DNA of 64,000 bases from positions 16,995 to 80,994 of the forward strand of contig JAKSYS010000238.1 in the NCBI GenBank assembly GCA_022925895.1, written 5' to 3'. This DNA is from Fragilaria crotonensis (Eukaryota > Bacillariophyta > Fragilariophyceae > Fragilariales > Fragilariaceae). Below, piece by piece: positions 52,928 through 64,000 of this stretch; positions within the stretch are counted from its first letter, which is position 1, and each line of letters begins with the position of its first letter. Below the pieces are notes generated by a model. It saw only the letters and a list, made by a program, of their open reading frames with translations. It did not search any database and was not told the origin of the DNA. The translations under genes were made by a program, and so were the position numbers.

Positions 52928-55002
52928 ATGTCGCCAAATCGGCGTGATAACGACAAATTAGCTCACAGAGAGAGAACTTCTCCTTGCCAGACATCGGTTC
53001 TGAACTTGGGGAGCACGCCACGATTGTCAGCATCACACATATACGACAAGGAGAGGGATGAACTGACTGCACTTCCGGATCGGGACCCTCGAAAGTGGCT
53101 TCCGTCGCAGGTTCAGGCGATGACTCTGTTGTCGAGGGCTGTTGTACCCGAAGGACGGGATGATTTTGTTTGCCGATTCGGGGCGGCGGTGGAGGGCGGC
53201 AGGAAGGAAGATGATGTTGCGATTTGCGCAACGCCCATTCGATGGCTGGCTCAGGCGTATCAATGTGATGTGCCTTACAAGCTTCGGGAGGCGAGTGACA
53301 TGTTCCCGGGCTCTGGGATTGAGTCAGTTTCTTAATGAGTTTTATGTCATGGACGTGATTCTCAATCGTTCGTTGTCACCGGCTGACGAGGACGACGAGG
53401 TGTTGTTGACCTGATGTGGTCGTCATGTCGCGAGCGTACGAACCGGATGATCTTGATGATGTGAATGATTTTAAGTACAGGACGATGGCCGTGTTTCTTC
53501 CTCAGTGTGGCGTCTTCTATTGTGCGAGGGAGCGGCGCCGCGAGGATGTTGGGTTGGCAAGGACACTGATACCCCTTGACATGAGCTGGCTCAGACTCGA
53601 AAGGCGAGAGTGCTCTGATGGTTCTGTGTCGTACACCTTCGGAAGCGATGGGTATGTGAAACGGTTTCACGTACAGCACGCTTCTGAGAAGTGCTACGAG
53701 AGTCGTGAGGTGTCTGCCTGGAGGATTTCCACGCGGAGGCGGAGGGACGGAAGGAGTGACCGTTTCGTTTGGCGGGTTGCTCAGTGTCACGACAAGGATG
53801 GTCCTATGATGGCGCCTGATGTTTTCTCTGGTGAGGATGCCATTGCGTGGCCACACGAGTATCTGGCGGCGGAGTACAACCGTCGGCTTGCCTCGGCGGG
53901 TAGTGCGAAGAAACATGGTCGACACTACGCTGATGGTTGTCACCACTATCGGATACCCCACACGTGTTGGGTGATTGATCCAACTGTGATGCACTGTGTG
54001 GACATAATGGTTGATGTTGCTACGGTTGGTCGGTGCGTGGACCGCCAGTCTGTTGTGATGATTCGTCATGTTTTGCGTATGGATACTGATGACGGAGATC
54101 GTGACGGGAACTGAAGGTGGAAGGGCGACGTCGGACGCCCGTGTTAATTTGGAACTAAGCAAGGCGTTGAGTCGGATCATGGCCCACAGCGCGTTGGTCA
54201 GGCGGGTTGGGACGGGTAGTGCGAGGTCGAAAAGTCGTGACGTTGGGGCGATGCATGCCATCGGAACCAGGGTTGACTTCGACAACGTCACGACAATGCC
54301 GTACCATACGAATGCGTGTGTCTCCGACCAGTCCTGCGCGACATGGTTGTGGGATTGTGGAAAGTTGGCAATCACTGTTTCCCTCAGGTGTTGGCGGTCA
54401 TCAGGGACCTTGAGCGTGATTCTGGTCTCAAGCCGATACCCCCGATGGATGGTCTGGGGAACGGGGTCGTGGAGTTGGGTTCACGATTGACATGAGCGTG
54501 AACCTTGGGAATGCGTCACACTACGATGTTCACGGCGCTCTCAGGGTTTTAGCGTGTGGACTGAGGAGGTTTTGGGTTGGGAGCAACTGGTACTTTGTCA
54601 TGCCCAATTTACATGGAAAGCGACCTGACGGACGGGCTTTCCGTGGTGTTGCCGTCAAATTGAGCTATGGGACTGCCATCAGTTGGGATGGTCGTGTTAT
54701 CAGGCATGCTACTTCGCTGTCCAAACCCGATGGGATTGTCGGTGGGAGGGTTGGTGATGATGGTTACGTTCCCAGAAACAATCTGTTCGGAACCTTCACT
54801 GCTGCGAAGGAACGGGTGATCAAGGCTGGAAGAGCTCTCTGTGCCGCTTCGGCCGCTGAGAAAGCTGCGTCGGGGTCCGATGATCGTGGTGTTGACGACG
54901 TCGTTGCCGGCACGGGGGGGGACGCACCGAGGAGTGGGCGTAAGAGGAGGAAACGAAGACGCAAGAAGTCGAGGGTGACGGTTCTCCGGGACGGTGACAA
55001 CG
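52928..55002 (+). pseudogene. Gene B, candidate 2-oxoglutarate/Fe(II)-oxygenase-like protein; interrupted by LINE-3
   Basis: Starts at ATG 52928 (MSPNRRDNDKLAHRERTS). Blocks shared with B': ATPIRWLAQAY, FYVMDVILNR, DFKYRTMAVFLP, MMAPDVFSGEDAIAWPHEY, VDVATVGRCVDRQSVVMI, NASHYDVHGA, NWYFVMPNLHGKRPDG and GTAISWDGRVIRHATSLSKP. HYD (54519-54527) and His 54705-54707 would be the metal ligands if the oxygenase idea is right. A basic tract (RKRRKRRRKKSRV) near 54935 could be a nuclear signal. Frames change near 53330, 53410, 54110 and 54480-54580. LINE-3 interrupts it after the codons for LRDGDN; the frame resumes at 63909. Confidence 0.6.
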
Positions 55003-55095
55003 ACACATTTCTAGTACTTTAGTTTTCGAAACACCCTTCTGTCCGTCAACCGTTCCTAGTACCCTCTCTACGGAATCTTCTCGTGATTAGCCACC

Positions 55096-57591
55096 ATGAT
55101 GAGAGGATCCGCCGCTCTCCTTACCTCTGCTCCTGTTTCTCTTCCCTTGGACGACGATCCTGTCTTCGGTTTCTCCACCTCAAAGTGGATTGAACCTCCC
55201 GACTTTGATCCGAATCCACCGGAAACTCAGAGAGATCGATACAACCGTTTGCATAGCGAGACCGACTTTCGCAACAGTCATACTCCTACTGCCTGGTACA
55301 GATACTCTGTCCTCGGACACTACGCTGTTTCTGGAGAATTGTTCGAAATGATGTGGACTGAGTTTGAAACAGACCCCATCAGGTTGCACAGTGTCATCTG
55401 GTACAATTACATGTATCAGATTGAAAGAAAGAAGTTGATTCCGGACAAACTCCAGGCATGGGCCACCAAGATATCTCAACCTTTCCTCGCTGTCAAGGAC
55501 CCATCGGTTTTGACTATTGATACTCTGGAAACCACGTGGTACTCTATGGCAGCAATCAAAGGTTTTTCGATTACTCCATGGAAGAAAGTAGGACCTCAGA
55601 AAGCACGATCGCAGAATTCCAAGACAAGTAAATCGATGGATTTGCACAGCCTAGGTTTCACACGATCCTTTCGTAGGGCTTCGCTTCTCGCTCCTCCCCC
55701 GAAAACAATTCAGGAAGAACCAGAACCTACTCCCGTTGAAACCACTCCTGTTGTTGAAAGTATCAATGTCGAAACAAACGATCCTCCTCCGGAAACTGCG
55801 GCAACATTTGTCCAAGCCAAAGTATCCGATACAAACAACGATGGATTATCCACAGAATCACAGGATGGCAAAGTATCGGCAATCATTCCTAATCTAAATG
55901 TTCCAGTTAACGATGGTACTTACCGTATCACAATCCGCTGGAAGACAAAGATTGATCCAAACAGCACCTCACGACAGTCATCCTCTCTGTCAACATCAAT
56001 CTACTCTCTCTTAAATGAACTATTCAGTGATGACGACGGTCTTTTGTATCACTGGGGAACGGAAGGACTCGAGAAGTACAACTCGATTTCACACATGACA
56101 CCGCAGGAAGTCAGATCTTTCATCTGTCCATCGATCACTCTGATGCCTTCTCAATCAATGATGATAATTCCACTCCGCTTTGGATTCACGAGCAAAACAC
56201 CGTCCGCATGGAGGAATCTTGAAACTACAAAGGCAACTCTCGAAAAGTACAACGCAACAGTGTCATTCTCGAATTCTAAAAGCACAAGCGGGAAACTGGT
56301 GATTGCGGGCTACATACTTCTCAAAGCTCAATGACTACTCACCGTTTGATACCTGCAGTTTCTTCGAAGCACACTTCCAGATTCTACTCCTGGCTTTGAC
56401 ATACTCTTACACCGCCGTACTCCTTTGGATCAAGCAATCAACCATCTGGTCATTCAATGTGGTGAAAAGCATGTTCACCCTATCAGTCAAGTTCTTATTG
56501 CTCATCTGACTGGCGATAGATCACCGGTTTACATCCCACGTTTCGCTTTCGCCGACATGACCAAGGAACAAGTTGGAAAACTCTTTGAAACTCACGACAA
56601 GTATATCAAGTCTCTCAAAGGTATTCCCCTATTTCCCATGTTCGCAAACCTTGACACTCTTCGTACTGAGTACCAGGAAGACGGAAAAACAGTCGAACGC
56701 ACTCTTCGTGAATGGTCCAAGACAATCAAGTCGTTGGATGGAAAAACATACATTCAATGTGACGTAGTCAACGGTGGTCTCGACCAAAAAGCATATCTTT
56801 TGGTCCCACCACAACACGAACATGCAGCGAACCATGCTCTTGAAGTATATCGGAGGCAGGTATTTCCATTTACACAGCGAGAGGCTCGATTTCGTGAAGT
56901 CATCGGTCCACCGTCAGTCATACATGTGAACCCAAAATTGAAAGCAAACCTGTGTTTCTTGGAAAACTTATCTGTGTCACCCGAATATCAGGCCATCTCC
57001 ACGAAAGAAAAGGTTTCTGAGTCATCCAGTGTGTCCTCCGAAAAGCAGAATTCTGTAGAATCTGACGTCTCTATGGTGAGCCATGAGTCTGACGACAGCC
57101 AAGACGATGGAAAAGCAAAACTTCCACCAACGCCTCTCGAATCTCTCCGAAATCAGTACCGGAACAGATCTGTTGATAATGCAACCGTCTCTACATCGTC
57201 GAACAGTCTCTCCGGCAAGTCTCGTCAATCAATGCTTTCCACCTCAAGTGCAAGGTTTATCGAACTCGAGGCACGAATCACACGTCAACAGTCTGAATTT
57301 GATCGCAAGGAAAAGATATCCTCCGATAGATTATCCCAAATTGAGCGACAATTGCATCGTTTCGACGAGGTCGAGTCAAAAATCGACTCTCTAAAGAATG
57401 ACATCGATTCAAAACTGGATGAATCCCAACAGGTTCAGAGGGCTGACATTCAAAATATGAATGGTCAGATTCTGGTAGTAATGGAAAATCAAGAGGGATT
57501 TGGCGCCTCAATAAATATTTTGAGCGACAAAATAAGTCTCCTTATGGGTCTGATGGCAACGAATCACTCGACGATAAAGAGCAGTCAATGA
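55096..57591 (+). pseudogene. LINE-3 ORF1, one frame with two in-frame TGA codons
   Basis: ATG at 55096 (MMRGSAALLTSAPVSLPLD). The first 412 codons end at TGA 56332-56334. A second TGA lies at 56347-56349, and the same frame then stays open to 57591 (RSTLPDSTPGFDILLHRR and onward). The N-terminal part has Trp/Tyr-rich helices, followed by a Pro/Glu-rich linker and a strand-rich part (DGTYRITIRWKTK). The C-terminal part is coiled-coil-like (FIELEARITRQQSEF; QIERQLHRFDEVESKID). No CCHC knuckle was found. It probably forms the RNA-binding protein of the ribonucleoprotein. The first TGA is followed by CTA. Confidence 0.75.
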
Positions 57592-58047
57592 AAATTCGTC
57601 GCCCATCCCCAAACGTATCTCCTGGTGTGCCTACAAATGCAAACGTTCAAATCGCTGGAGGTGAGATAGTAGGAGAGACCCTCATTGCGTTGATGCCAAA
57701 TGAGCCCGGAAAAGCTAAATGACGACAAAGCATCCCACGAAGATGGAAGCGTCTCTCATAATTCTTCGGCATCGAAATCATCATCTTCAACAGAATCGGG
57801 CAAATTTCGATCACCAGATAAAAAGAAGCAACGACCAGGGATACAGACAATGGGACAAAATGAAGAATTGGACTTTGACGAGCATTCGGAGGACACGAAT
57901 ACCGAAGAAGCAGATCTAAACACCGCGATGGCATCAAGTGATGGACATGAGGACTCATCAACTAATCGATCCCTTGAGGATATTACCACCGACCTAGAGA
58001 GTCGATACAATACCCAAAACTCTCTTGGCGGAGGGTCTCCACTATGA
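57588..58047 (+). pseudogene. LINE-3 ORF1 tail or small linker ORF
   Basis: The ORF1 stop overlaps an ATG (ATGA at 57588-57591) that opens a 44-codon stretch (MKIRRPSPNVSPGVPTN) ending at 57722. An acidic, Ser-rich stretch in the ORF1 frame (NDDKASHEDGSVSHNSSASK, to 58047) follows and overlaps an ATG of the ORF2 frame, again as ATGA (58044-58047). I think these are the disordered C-terminus of ORF1 broken by small indels. Reinitiation at the overlaps is the alternative. Confidence 0.5.
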
Positions 58048-61000
58048 TTTCCCAGCGGCGATCAACCTCTTCCTTGCAGGAGACGCGAGTTTCCTGCAAA
58101 CCCCAGCGATCTTTCCACTCCATTGATGAGTCCGCTTCATCCCTTCCAATGTCTTCTATTCTTCTGCTACCATCCCACCGCCCTGGTCGTAAAAGGTGGG
58201 CATCCCCTCTCGACCCAAATCCAGACAAGTCATTCGGTGATACTATTCTTCAAAAACAAAACGGCTCCATCCGATTGTTTTTCAGAACGTAAAAGGATTG
58301 ACGTATTCGACAGCAGGGAAGATTATCGATATTATCTCTCATGCCTCAAATCATATGAGGTAGACATTGCTGGACTCGCGGAGACAAATACTTGTTGGAC
58401 ACACCCGCATATATGCTCTGACTTTCGTCACATTCTTCGTCGGCAATACAGTCAAAGTAAAGTCATATTTGGGTCGCCAACTAAGGATCTAGATCTGTGT
58501 CTTCCAACTGAGACCTTTCAATCTGGAGGCAATCTCACTCTCGCTACTGATCGTGTGGTGTCATGTGTCAATGGCGACATTGATCTCTCCGATATAACAG
58601 GTCTCGGTCGGTGGAGTGGCATATCTCTGATGGGCCGCGACAATACATATCTCTCGATTATAACAGCGTATAGGGTGTGTTCTGGATCAGCAAGAACAGC
58701 ACCTCTGGGAAGCGCATTTCTTCGCGAGTATGATTACTTTCGCTCCCAACATAAGCGTCACAACAACCCGCGCCAGGAATTCTTGAATGACATGGCAAAA
58801 CTAATTCATCGACTTCAGGATATGGGACATATGATAATACTCATGCTCGACGCGAATGCGACAGTCGACACAGATTCCAAATTGGCATCTTTTCTCCAGG
58901 AATGTAATCTTTTTGATCTCCATCACCAGAATCCTGCTCCTTCCACATACATTGGATCAGCATCGAGGCGAATTGATTTCATTTTTGGCTGCGAATCGGT
59001 GAAGCAGTCTATGTCTCGGTCAGGCACTCTCTCTTACTGGGAAGGTCCTCAGTCTGACCATCGTGGTCTATACGTTGACATACAGCTGACAACGATTTTT
59101 CAGAAGAATTCTCCTACGGCAATACCCTTCCATCACCGCTCTCTACATACTGGCAACCCTGAACACGTGTTACAATACCAGCAGTCAATGATGAAATATT
59201 ATTCACAACATAATATGGTGGACCGTATCGACCGATTATTTTCTACACACCACACCAAAAGTCGGGAAGAAGTTCGAGCTCTCTTGATAAAATGGGACAA
59301 TGACCAGGGACGAGCAATGGAGATTTCTGAATCCCTTCTTCGCATTTCCCACAAGAAGTATCGATGGTCTCCGGCTCTGCGAAACTCAGCAATACTGCGT
59401 CGGTACTGGAAGCTACGTCTTCGTGAGGCAAAAGACTCGTCGCTTGATTATACTGACTGCTTCTACAGATGGCAAGCAAAAGTTCAGACCCATGAGCCGT
59501 CCTTTGTACTGCCTCACCTGGGAACTCTACTTTCGGTTACAACAATACGCGAGTATCTAAATCGGGCGACAAGAGAGTTTAGACGATGCCAGAAAAATTC
59601 GGTACCGCTACGCATGAAGTGCTATCAGGAGCTGCTCGAAACATACGAGGATGATAGCAATCCAGCCACGTGTAAGGAATCAAAGCGGAAAGCAAAGATC
59701 GTCAAGCAGACGATAACGAGTGAAGTCTGCCGCGGAACGTTTCGGGAACTTCGTAAAGTGGTAAACCCCTCCGAGCGCGCTGGAATCACGAAGATTATGA
59801 TTCCACGAATAGTACCACACGAGCCTGAGGATGATTCACAAATATATGAACTTCTTCAACAAACTGACCCGGAAGACCTCTTATGGGAGACTGTGATCAA
59901 TAGGGATGATATTGAGCGTCATCTCTTGACCTACAATCGCAACTCATTTCGAGCAGCGTCAGAGTCCCCATGTGGACATGGAGTGATTCATGATGCACTT
60001 AGCTTCTCTAGTTTATCACAAGCCTCAAAGAGGCTTTTGAAAGGTGAAATTCCGGGCGAATGGAGTGACGATGACGAGGCGCTACAAGAATTCCTGGCAT
60101 CATTTGCAGTACCCGAACGCGTAGTTAATAGCCCACTGATAGCTGTCGAGATATCTGAAGATGACTTGCATAAGGGATTCAAACAGTGGCCGGAATCAAC
60201 ATCGACGTCACCATCTGGTCGACATCTTGGCCACTATAAGGCAATAATACAGCACCCTGTACTCTTGAAATGCATGGTCCAATTTATGAATATTGCTATT
60301 GCCCGAGGTATTGCAATACCACGCTGGAGTAAAGCTACCAACGTTCTCATCGAAAAAGATCAAGGACAACCTCGGATCAACCGCCTCAGGATAATTCACT
60401 TGTTTGAAGCCGACTTCAACTTCTTTCTCAAGTTGCAATGGGGACACCGTTTGGTTCGTAAGGCCTGCGAATTGGATATTCTACATCCCGGTCAGCACGG
60501 CTCGGTTCCTACTCGCACTGCAATCGACCCAGTCATGCTTACTGAGCTTACTACCGACTTGTGCCGGGTTCTCAAACATGATCTAGCACGTTTTGACAAT
60601 GACGCGTCAGCATGCTATGATCGAATTATAGTGGCCCTTGGGATGCTCGCAGCGAGAAGATGCGGTATGCCAGAGAATGCAATCCGGGTACATGCGGAGG
60701 CACTGGAACTCATGCAATACACAGTCAAAACAGTCTACGGTGTGTCAGAGGACAATTATCATGGCACATCATTCGAACCTCTTTTTGGCACTGGTCAAGG
60801 TAGCGGCGCGTCTCCGGCTGTCTGGCTTACCCTGGTAGTGGTACTGCTCAATACTCTGGATCGACTCGTACCTGACAGAATCAACTTTGTGCCACTCATT
60901 GGAGATAAAAAACACAAGCGTTTGGTGGATGCGTTTGTGGATGACACATCTCTTGGATTCACATCTGCTGGCCAACACAATTATGAGGAGATAATAGAAC

Positions 61001-63774
61001 GACTTCAAAAAGTGGCACAGACTTGGGAGCACCTTCTATATCTTTCCGGTGGTAAATTAAATCTGTCCAAATGCTCATGGTACGTGATGTATTGGCAATG
61101 GGAAAAAGGTCGCCCAAAGTTACGAGAAATCACTCCGACGGATCCGACGATTCGGCTTAAACAAGGATCAACATCATCAACTACAACCATAAGGAGAACA
61201 CGATTAGACGAATCGACGCGCATGCTGGGGGTCCATCTCAACCCGATGGGCGACTTTGGACACCACATCGAGGTTCTACGGAAGAAGGCGGATGGGTATG
61301 CAACACGAATTTCATCGTCCAAATTAACTGCACGGGATATCCGTATCTTTCATCGGTCTATCTATATTCCGGCAATGCGATATAGTCTTGCTCCGATTGC
61401 GGTCGACGAAGAGGTATTGGCAGGTGTTCAACACAGGATCATCAAGGTGATGTTACAAAAAATGCACGTCAACAGTAACTTACCAACATCCATCAGACAT
61501 GGTCCTCTGGAAATGGGCGGTCTCGGCATTTATGATCTACGAACGGAAGCGGGAATTGAAGCAATCAAATTCCTTCGCAACTCCATTTTTTCTGGCTCCG
61601 AACCTGGAAATCTTATCCGAATCAATCTACAATATTCCCAACTGGAATCAGGCGTCGGAACTCCTTTGCTCGAATATCCGTCCCTACATATTCCTTATCT
61701 CACTCCGACATGGGTTCTATCGGTTCGACAATTTCTATCGTGTCATGATATGTCTATCACATTAACCGAGTCCTACGTTCCAACCCTTCGATCGACATCA
61801 GATGCATTTATTATGCAACCGATGCACTTAGCAAGATACTCTGTCAGCCAACAACGCGACATCAATCTGGTCCGGCTCTATCTACAAGCGACGACACTCG
61901 CAGACTTAGCTCATCCCGAGAATCCATCCTCCATATCTCTCTCTGCTCTTGACGGCAAGCGTCAGGAACACTGGGTTAATAATCCCCTTTGGCCTCGACA
62001 AGACACTCCCAGCTCCTCTCAACGTCGGTTATGGAAGCGCTTCCTTCGCTCCTCGTATCTTCGATACGTACCTTACTGGAAGTCTCCTCCGCTACCTCGA
62101 TCGTTGCCATCCGAACCGGTCGGAGTTTCACGCCCGCCTCCTCTCGAGTCAATCCATGATTACGTTCGAACTTTGCCGACAACCCAACGTCGACTGTTGG
62201 CAGATCTTCACCAACAAGCATCTGATGTTCACGTCTGGCGTGCTTTTAGATCAAAAGCCCGGCTGTATATTGCCTCCGATGGTGGGCTGCATGGGAACAA
62301 AGGGACGCACGGTTGGGTTCTATCATCAAAGACGCAGGTTTTGTTTCATTGTTCTGGACCAGTAGACGGATTTGTCTCTACGGAGTCCTCTACAAGGAGC
62401 GAATTAGCTGGTTGTGCATCCTCCTTGTTATTAGTGGTAGCCATTTCCAAGTTGTGGGGGCTCCGACATCGAAGTTCATTTCGTTGGATAACAGACAGCA
62501 AGTCGGCAATATCTCGCGTACAAAAATATGCGTTAAGAGACCGCCACAATCGTACGATGCCTGATGATGCAGATCTTCTCTCACTAATATCAGCATCTAT
62601 TCGGGAACTTCGACGACCATTCCGGCTGGCGTGGGTGAAAGGGCATCAAGATTCTTTGAAGTCGTATGCAACGCTGCCACTAAAGGCCCGATTAAATATC
62701 GATGCGGATTTTTTGGCAACCAGGTATCGACTTCGAGGACGACTCAAATCATCATCTCGAGTGGATCATCAACCAGGACAAGGTGTTTCAATCCTCATAA
62801 ACGGCAAGCGATTGACTAGTAAGTATGACTCCTGCATTCGATATCATATTAACGGATATCATCTACGAAGATATATGCAGGACAAACACTCGTGGTCAGA
62901 CCACACTTGGGGTGAGGTTGATTTTTGTCTCTTTGGTCAGCACTTCCGACGCCTCCGACCCCATCACCAGGTTACACACATGAAACGAGTACACGGACAG
63001 TTGCCTATTGGGAAACGCAGATATGATCAGGCGCGGCTTCAGGATCCAGGCTTGAAATTGTGTCCATGTTGTAAAACAACCGACGAGACCTCGGAGCATT
63101 TACTCCGATGCGATGCAAATCCGGCCTTTCTCTCTAGCTTGCGGCAACTCCGACGAGATCTGATTACTGGCGATACACATCCGATTCGTTACTTGCTGGC
63201 GGACGGGATCGAGCATTGGACCAAATCATCTGGGGAGTTCTCACCTGTTCTGTCTCAATATCCATCTCATCTCAGAGGAAAAATTGAGGAGGCCTTGGAA
63301 TCCCAACACCGAATAGGATGGTATGAGGCCACATCGGGCTTGTTGAGCTGTCATTGGTCCTCCTTATCATGCTGTGCGATGCATGATTCCGGAAAAACGG
63401 AAGTGAACGTTGGAGTACAAAGGATGCGAACCTGCATTTCAGCTATCTACGATCACGTCACGAGGATTTGGACCGCTCGGAACGAAGTTCTTCACTCTGC
63501 AGACGATGATGACCAAATAAATATCCGGTCTACAGAAATTGCGGAAATCAAGGCGCTGTACCGACAACCTCACTTACTTCGAGTATGTGATCGTCACTAC
63601 TGCGAAAGGCCCATGGATAGTATCATTAATGGATCTTCTTCCATTCGTCGTCGATGGTTACGAAGAGTTCGGAACTCGATCACGGAGAATGAACAGGATG
63701 GCGGACGACAAGCTCTGATTACAACTTACTTTGCACCAAAATGGGGTAACGATGCGGCTACATGCATACGGTGA
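58044..63774 (+). CDS. LINE-3 ORF2: endonuclease, reverse transcriptase, RNase H, CCHC knuckle
   Basis: The large open frame from 58123 to 63774 (1883 codons) is nearly the whole protein. Its first 70 codons are out of frame with the true N-terminus: the start of the endonuclease (GSIRLFF at about 58260) lies in the 58044 frame, and one-base losses near 58287 and 58333 shift it. Residues from 58123: endonuclease LAETNT (about 85), MLDANAT (about 240), RRIDFIFG (about 281), SDHRGLY (about 310); reverse transcriptase FDNDASACYDRI (about 821), GTGQGSGASP (about 890), AFVDDTSLG (about 936); RNase H ASDGGLHG (about 1381), RSELAG, ITDSKS, VKGHQDS (about 1504); knuckle CPCCKTTDETSEHLLRC (about 1645). 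All catalytic residues are present. Confidence 0.92.
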
Positions 63775-63894
63775 AATTTACATATCTAGATAAAACTCGC
63801 GGGTAAAACCGCCGGGGTGGGGTACGCATTCTGGGCCTAACGGTTTGGACGCGGCGATAACCCAATAATTAGTTTACGTTTTGTTTTGTTTTGA
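63775..63894 (+). other. LINE-3 3' UTR and tail
   Basis: 120 bp. GCCGGGGTGGGGTACGCATT and GGCGATAACCCAATAATTAG match the 3' ends of the two short repeat-ORF elements, and are presumably the sequence read by the reverse transcriptase at the start of copying. The end is TTTACGTTTTGTTTTGTTTTG followed by A, where the pentamer repeats form the tail. Confidence 0.8.
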
Positions 63895-63908
63895 GGACGG
63901 TGACAACG

Positions 63909-64000
63909 TTAACGAAACCCTTGCAGGTCCGGTTGTCCGGATGGAAAGGAACTGTAGGCGTTATTGTCACCGAGGAATGGTTGTGACGAGAACGGAATGG
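63909..64000 (+). pseudogene. Gene B, continuation beyond LINE-3
   Basis: After the second copy of the duplication the frame of gene B continues open to the window edge: VNETLAGPVVRMERN and further. Without LINE-3 the codons read LRDGDN then VNETL with no stop. The element-derived ending seen at 55020 is therefore not the natural C-terminus. Confidence 0.6.

Larger units (their letters stand above)
55003..63894 (+). mobile_element. LINE-3: near full-length non-LTR retrotransposon
   Basis: 8892 bp, flanked by the 14-bp duplication GGACGGTGACAACG (54989-55002 and 63895-63908). It contains a short 5' UTR, ORF1, a small overlapping stretch and a large ORF2, and ends in a 3' UTR with an AACCCAATAATTAG segment and a (TTTTG)3-like tail. 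It has no poly(T) tail, so it belongs to a different family from LINE-1 and LINE-2. A few frame breaks in ORF1 and at the start of ORF2 suggest it is recently inactivated, or that the assembly has small errors. Confidence 0.93.

Noticed and set aside
52602-53231. Minus-strand open frame of about 209 codons as a gene
   Set aside because: It overlaps the N-terminus of gene B, which is supported by homology to B', and it has no recognisable feature.
56332-56334. TGA as selenocysteine in LINE-3 ORF1
   Set aside because: A second TGA follows five codons later, no insertion element was recognised, and small indels explain the region better.

Overview
This window looks like a transposon-dense nuclear segment from a stramenopile alga, most likely a diatom. 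The evidence is the kind of elements present: Ty1/copia polyproteins with CoDi-like motifs, LINEs whose single large ORF2 carries endonuclease, reverse transcriptase, RNase H and a C-terminal CCHC knuckle, and DNA transposases of the Plavaka/CACTA-like type. I see no rRNA, tRNA or recognisable housekeeping gene. Most coding sequence is broken by single-base frameshifts.

Layout. 1-3366: decayed Plavaka-like transposase (minus). About 3890-16955: LINE-1, a 5'-truncated non-LTR element split at 10015 by Copia-1 (10016-15752). 16956-24200: remains of a two-gene DNA transposon, with a transposase fragment (plus) convergent with a GNAT/Ulp1-like/cysteine-protease-like gene (minus), followed by a GTAC-rich minisatellite. 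25080-34003: gene X (minus), split by Copia-2 (25180-32403). 35201-37413: gene B' (plus). 37506-49860: a second Plavaka-like transposase (minus), split in frame by Copia-3 (38328-48865). Copia-3 is a pol-less LTR element that itself carries LINE-2 (40191-42533) and two copies of a short repeat-ORF element. 50216-51880: gene X' (minus, intact). 52928 to the window end: gene B (plus), split by LINE-3 (55003-63894).

Exact target-site duplications let the nesting be undone. AACTC flanks Copia-1, TGAAT flanks Copia-2, CCCTT flanks Copia-3, 18 bp flanks LINE-2, 10 and 15 bp flank the short elements, and 14 bp flanks LINE-3. In several cases the host reading frame is restored exactly. LTR pairs are nearly identical, with one substitution in each of Copia-1 and Copia-2 and a 3-bp indel in Copia-3, so insertions are young.

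The most unusual points are these. (1) A divergent gene pair, X and B, occurs twice with the same arrangement and three CTGCCATA motifs upstream of each B; B conserves an HxD...H pattern that may mark a 2-oxoglutarate/Fe(II) oxygenase fold. (2) Two copies of a non-autonomous element have a 20-residue-repeat ORF bracketed by the 5' and 3' ends of LINE-3. (3) Copia-1 has a primer-binding site complementary to its own LTR, suggesting self-priming, whereas Copia-2 and Copia-3 match the anticodon arm of initiator tRNA-Met. (4) One LINE family has 3' poly(T) tails. (5) A transposon-linked gene combines GNAT-like and Ulp1-like segments.
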